Origin: Prevotellaceae bacterium
Lineage (GTDB): Bacteria > Bacteroidota > Bacteroidia > Bacteroidales > Bacteroidaceae
Direction: 5' to 3'
Assembly (NCBI GenBank): GCA_905371275.1
Contig: CAJPLH010000009.1
Span: 1-23,730 of the forward strand
DNA length: 23,730 nt
Below the pieces are notes generated by a model. That model searched no databases and was not told the DNA's origin. It worked only from the letters and a program-made list of their open reading frames with translations. The position numbers and the translations under genes are program-made. This document shows, in pieces, positions 23,531-23,730 of this stretch (position 1 is its first letter; every line of letters begins with the position of its first letter).

Positions 23531-23730
23531 CTAAAGACGATGGTATATGTCATAATACTTCTGTACCATGGTGGATATATCATATAGCCTGGCGCGTTGA
23601 AGCCCCTTTGAAATGGTTTGTTGTTGTAGTTCTGGGTTTTTATCTAGTGTTATTATCTGATGAGCAAATGATTTTGCATCACCTTGTGGAAAGAGGATTC
23701 CAGCACCACCAATAATTTCTCGGAGTCCAG
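23531..23730 (-). CDS. C-terminal end of a group 1 glycosyltransferase (cut by window edge)
   Basis: The last 65 codons of a minus-strand gene are visible, ending in TAG at 23531-23533. They read GLREIIGGAGILFPQGDA and then a helical tail ending YYDIYHRL. The REIIGGAGILFPQGD stretch matches the segment after the EX7E motif of GT4 glycosyltransferases, where PEVIGDAGLLVPPGD is typical, and the tail packs as the closing helix of the GT-B fold. The rest lies beyond the right edge. It belongs to the same glycan cluster and ends 81 bp before the DUF5683 start codon. Confidence 0.8.
   Translation of the reverse strand, partial: GLREIIGGAGILFPQGDAKSFAHQIITLDKNPELQQQTISKGLQRARLYDISTMVQKYYDIYHRL

Overview
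The window looks like chromosomal DNA of a Bacteroidales bacterium, most probably from the Prevotella/Alloprevotella group. This is inferred from gene content (a TonB-dependent receptor with a DUF4249 partner, a C10 cysteine protease, GH29 and GH84 secreted hydrolases, DUF5683 and OmpA-type envelope proteins), from Bacteroidetes-type promoters (TTG, about 19-21 bp, TAnnTTTG), and from A-rich leaders with almost no Shine-Dalgarno sequences. I could not assign a species. No tRNA, rRNA, insertion sequence, phage gene or CRISPR array was seen.

Region 1 (1-6583, all minus strand). A probable four-gene unit is read from a near-consensus promoter at 6553-6583. In order it encodes a lipoprotein-type streptopain-family (C10) cysteine protease, an unrecognised lipoprotein 3 bp downstream, a DUF4249 lipoprotein, and a TonB-dependent receptor that overlaps the DUF4249 gene by an ATGA. 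A heptanucleotide tandem array lies between the second and third genes and supplies the last codons and stop of the second. A hairpin terminator follows the receptor gene, then a small AlkD-like DNA alkylation repair gene.

Region 2 (6507-7533) is a gene-free kilobase rich in structure. It holds a diverged inverted repeat with arms of about 55 bp and a five-unit array of 22-bp palindrome-bearing repeats. It ends with a promoter for the next operon.

Region 3 (7534-14664, plus strand) encodes three secreted proteins for host or dietary glycoconjugates: a GH29 subfamily-B-like alpha-L-fucosidase, a multidomain calcium-loop protein, and a large GH84 beta-N-acetylglucosaminidase. There is no adjacent SusC/SusD pair, so it is not a classical polysaccharide utilisation locus.

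Region 4 (15109-23730, all minus strand) is an envelope and surface-glycan region. From upstream to downstream it has the end of a glycosyltransferase, a DUF5683 protein, a GT4 glycosyltransferase, a GNAT acetyltransferase, an initiating phosphoglycosyl transferase, a DegT-family aminotransferase, a nucleotide-sugar 4,6-dehydratase and an OmpA-like outer membrane protein. The dehydratase, aminotransferase, acetyltransferase and phosphoglycosyl transferase form a coherent set for making a 2,4-diacetamido-trideoxy (bacillosamine-type) sugar and loading it on undecaprenyl phosphate. The dehydratase is a short form lacking the usual first Rossmann domain.

The two most interesting leads are the protease/lipoprotein/DUF4249/TonB-receptor unit, which could be a proteolysis-coupled uptake system, and the repeat elements of 4149-4246 and 6835-7294.
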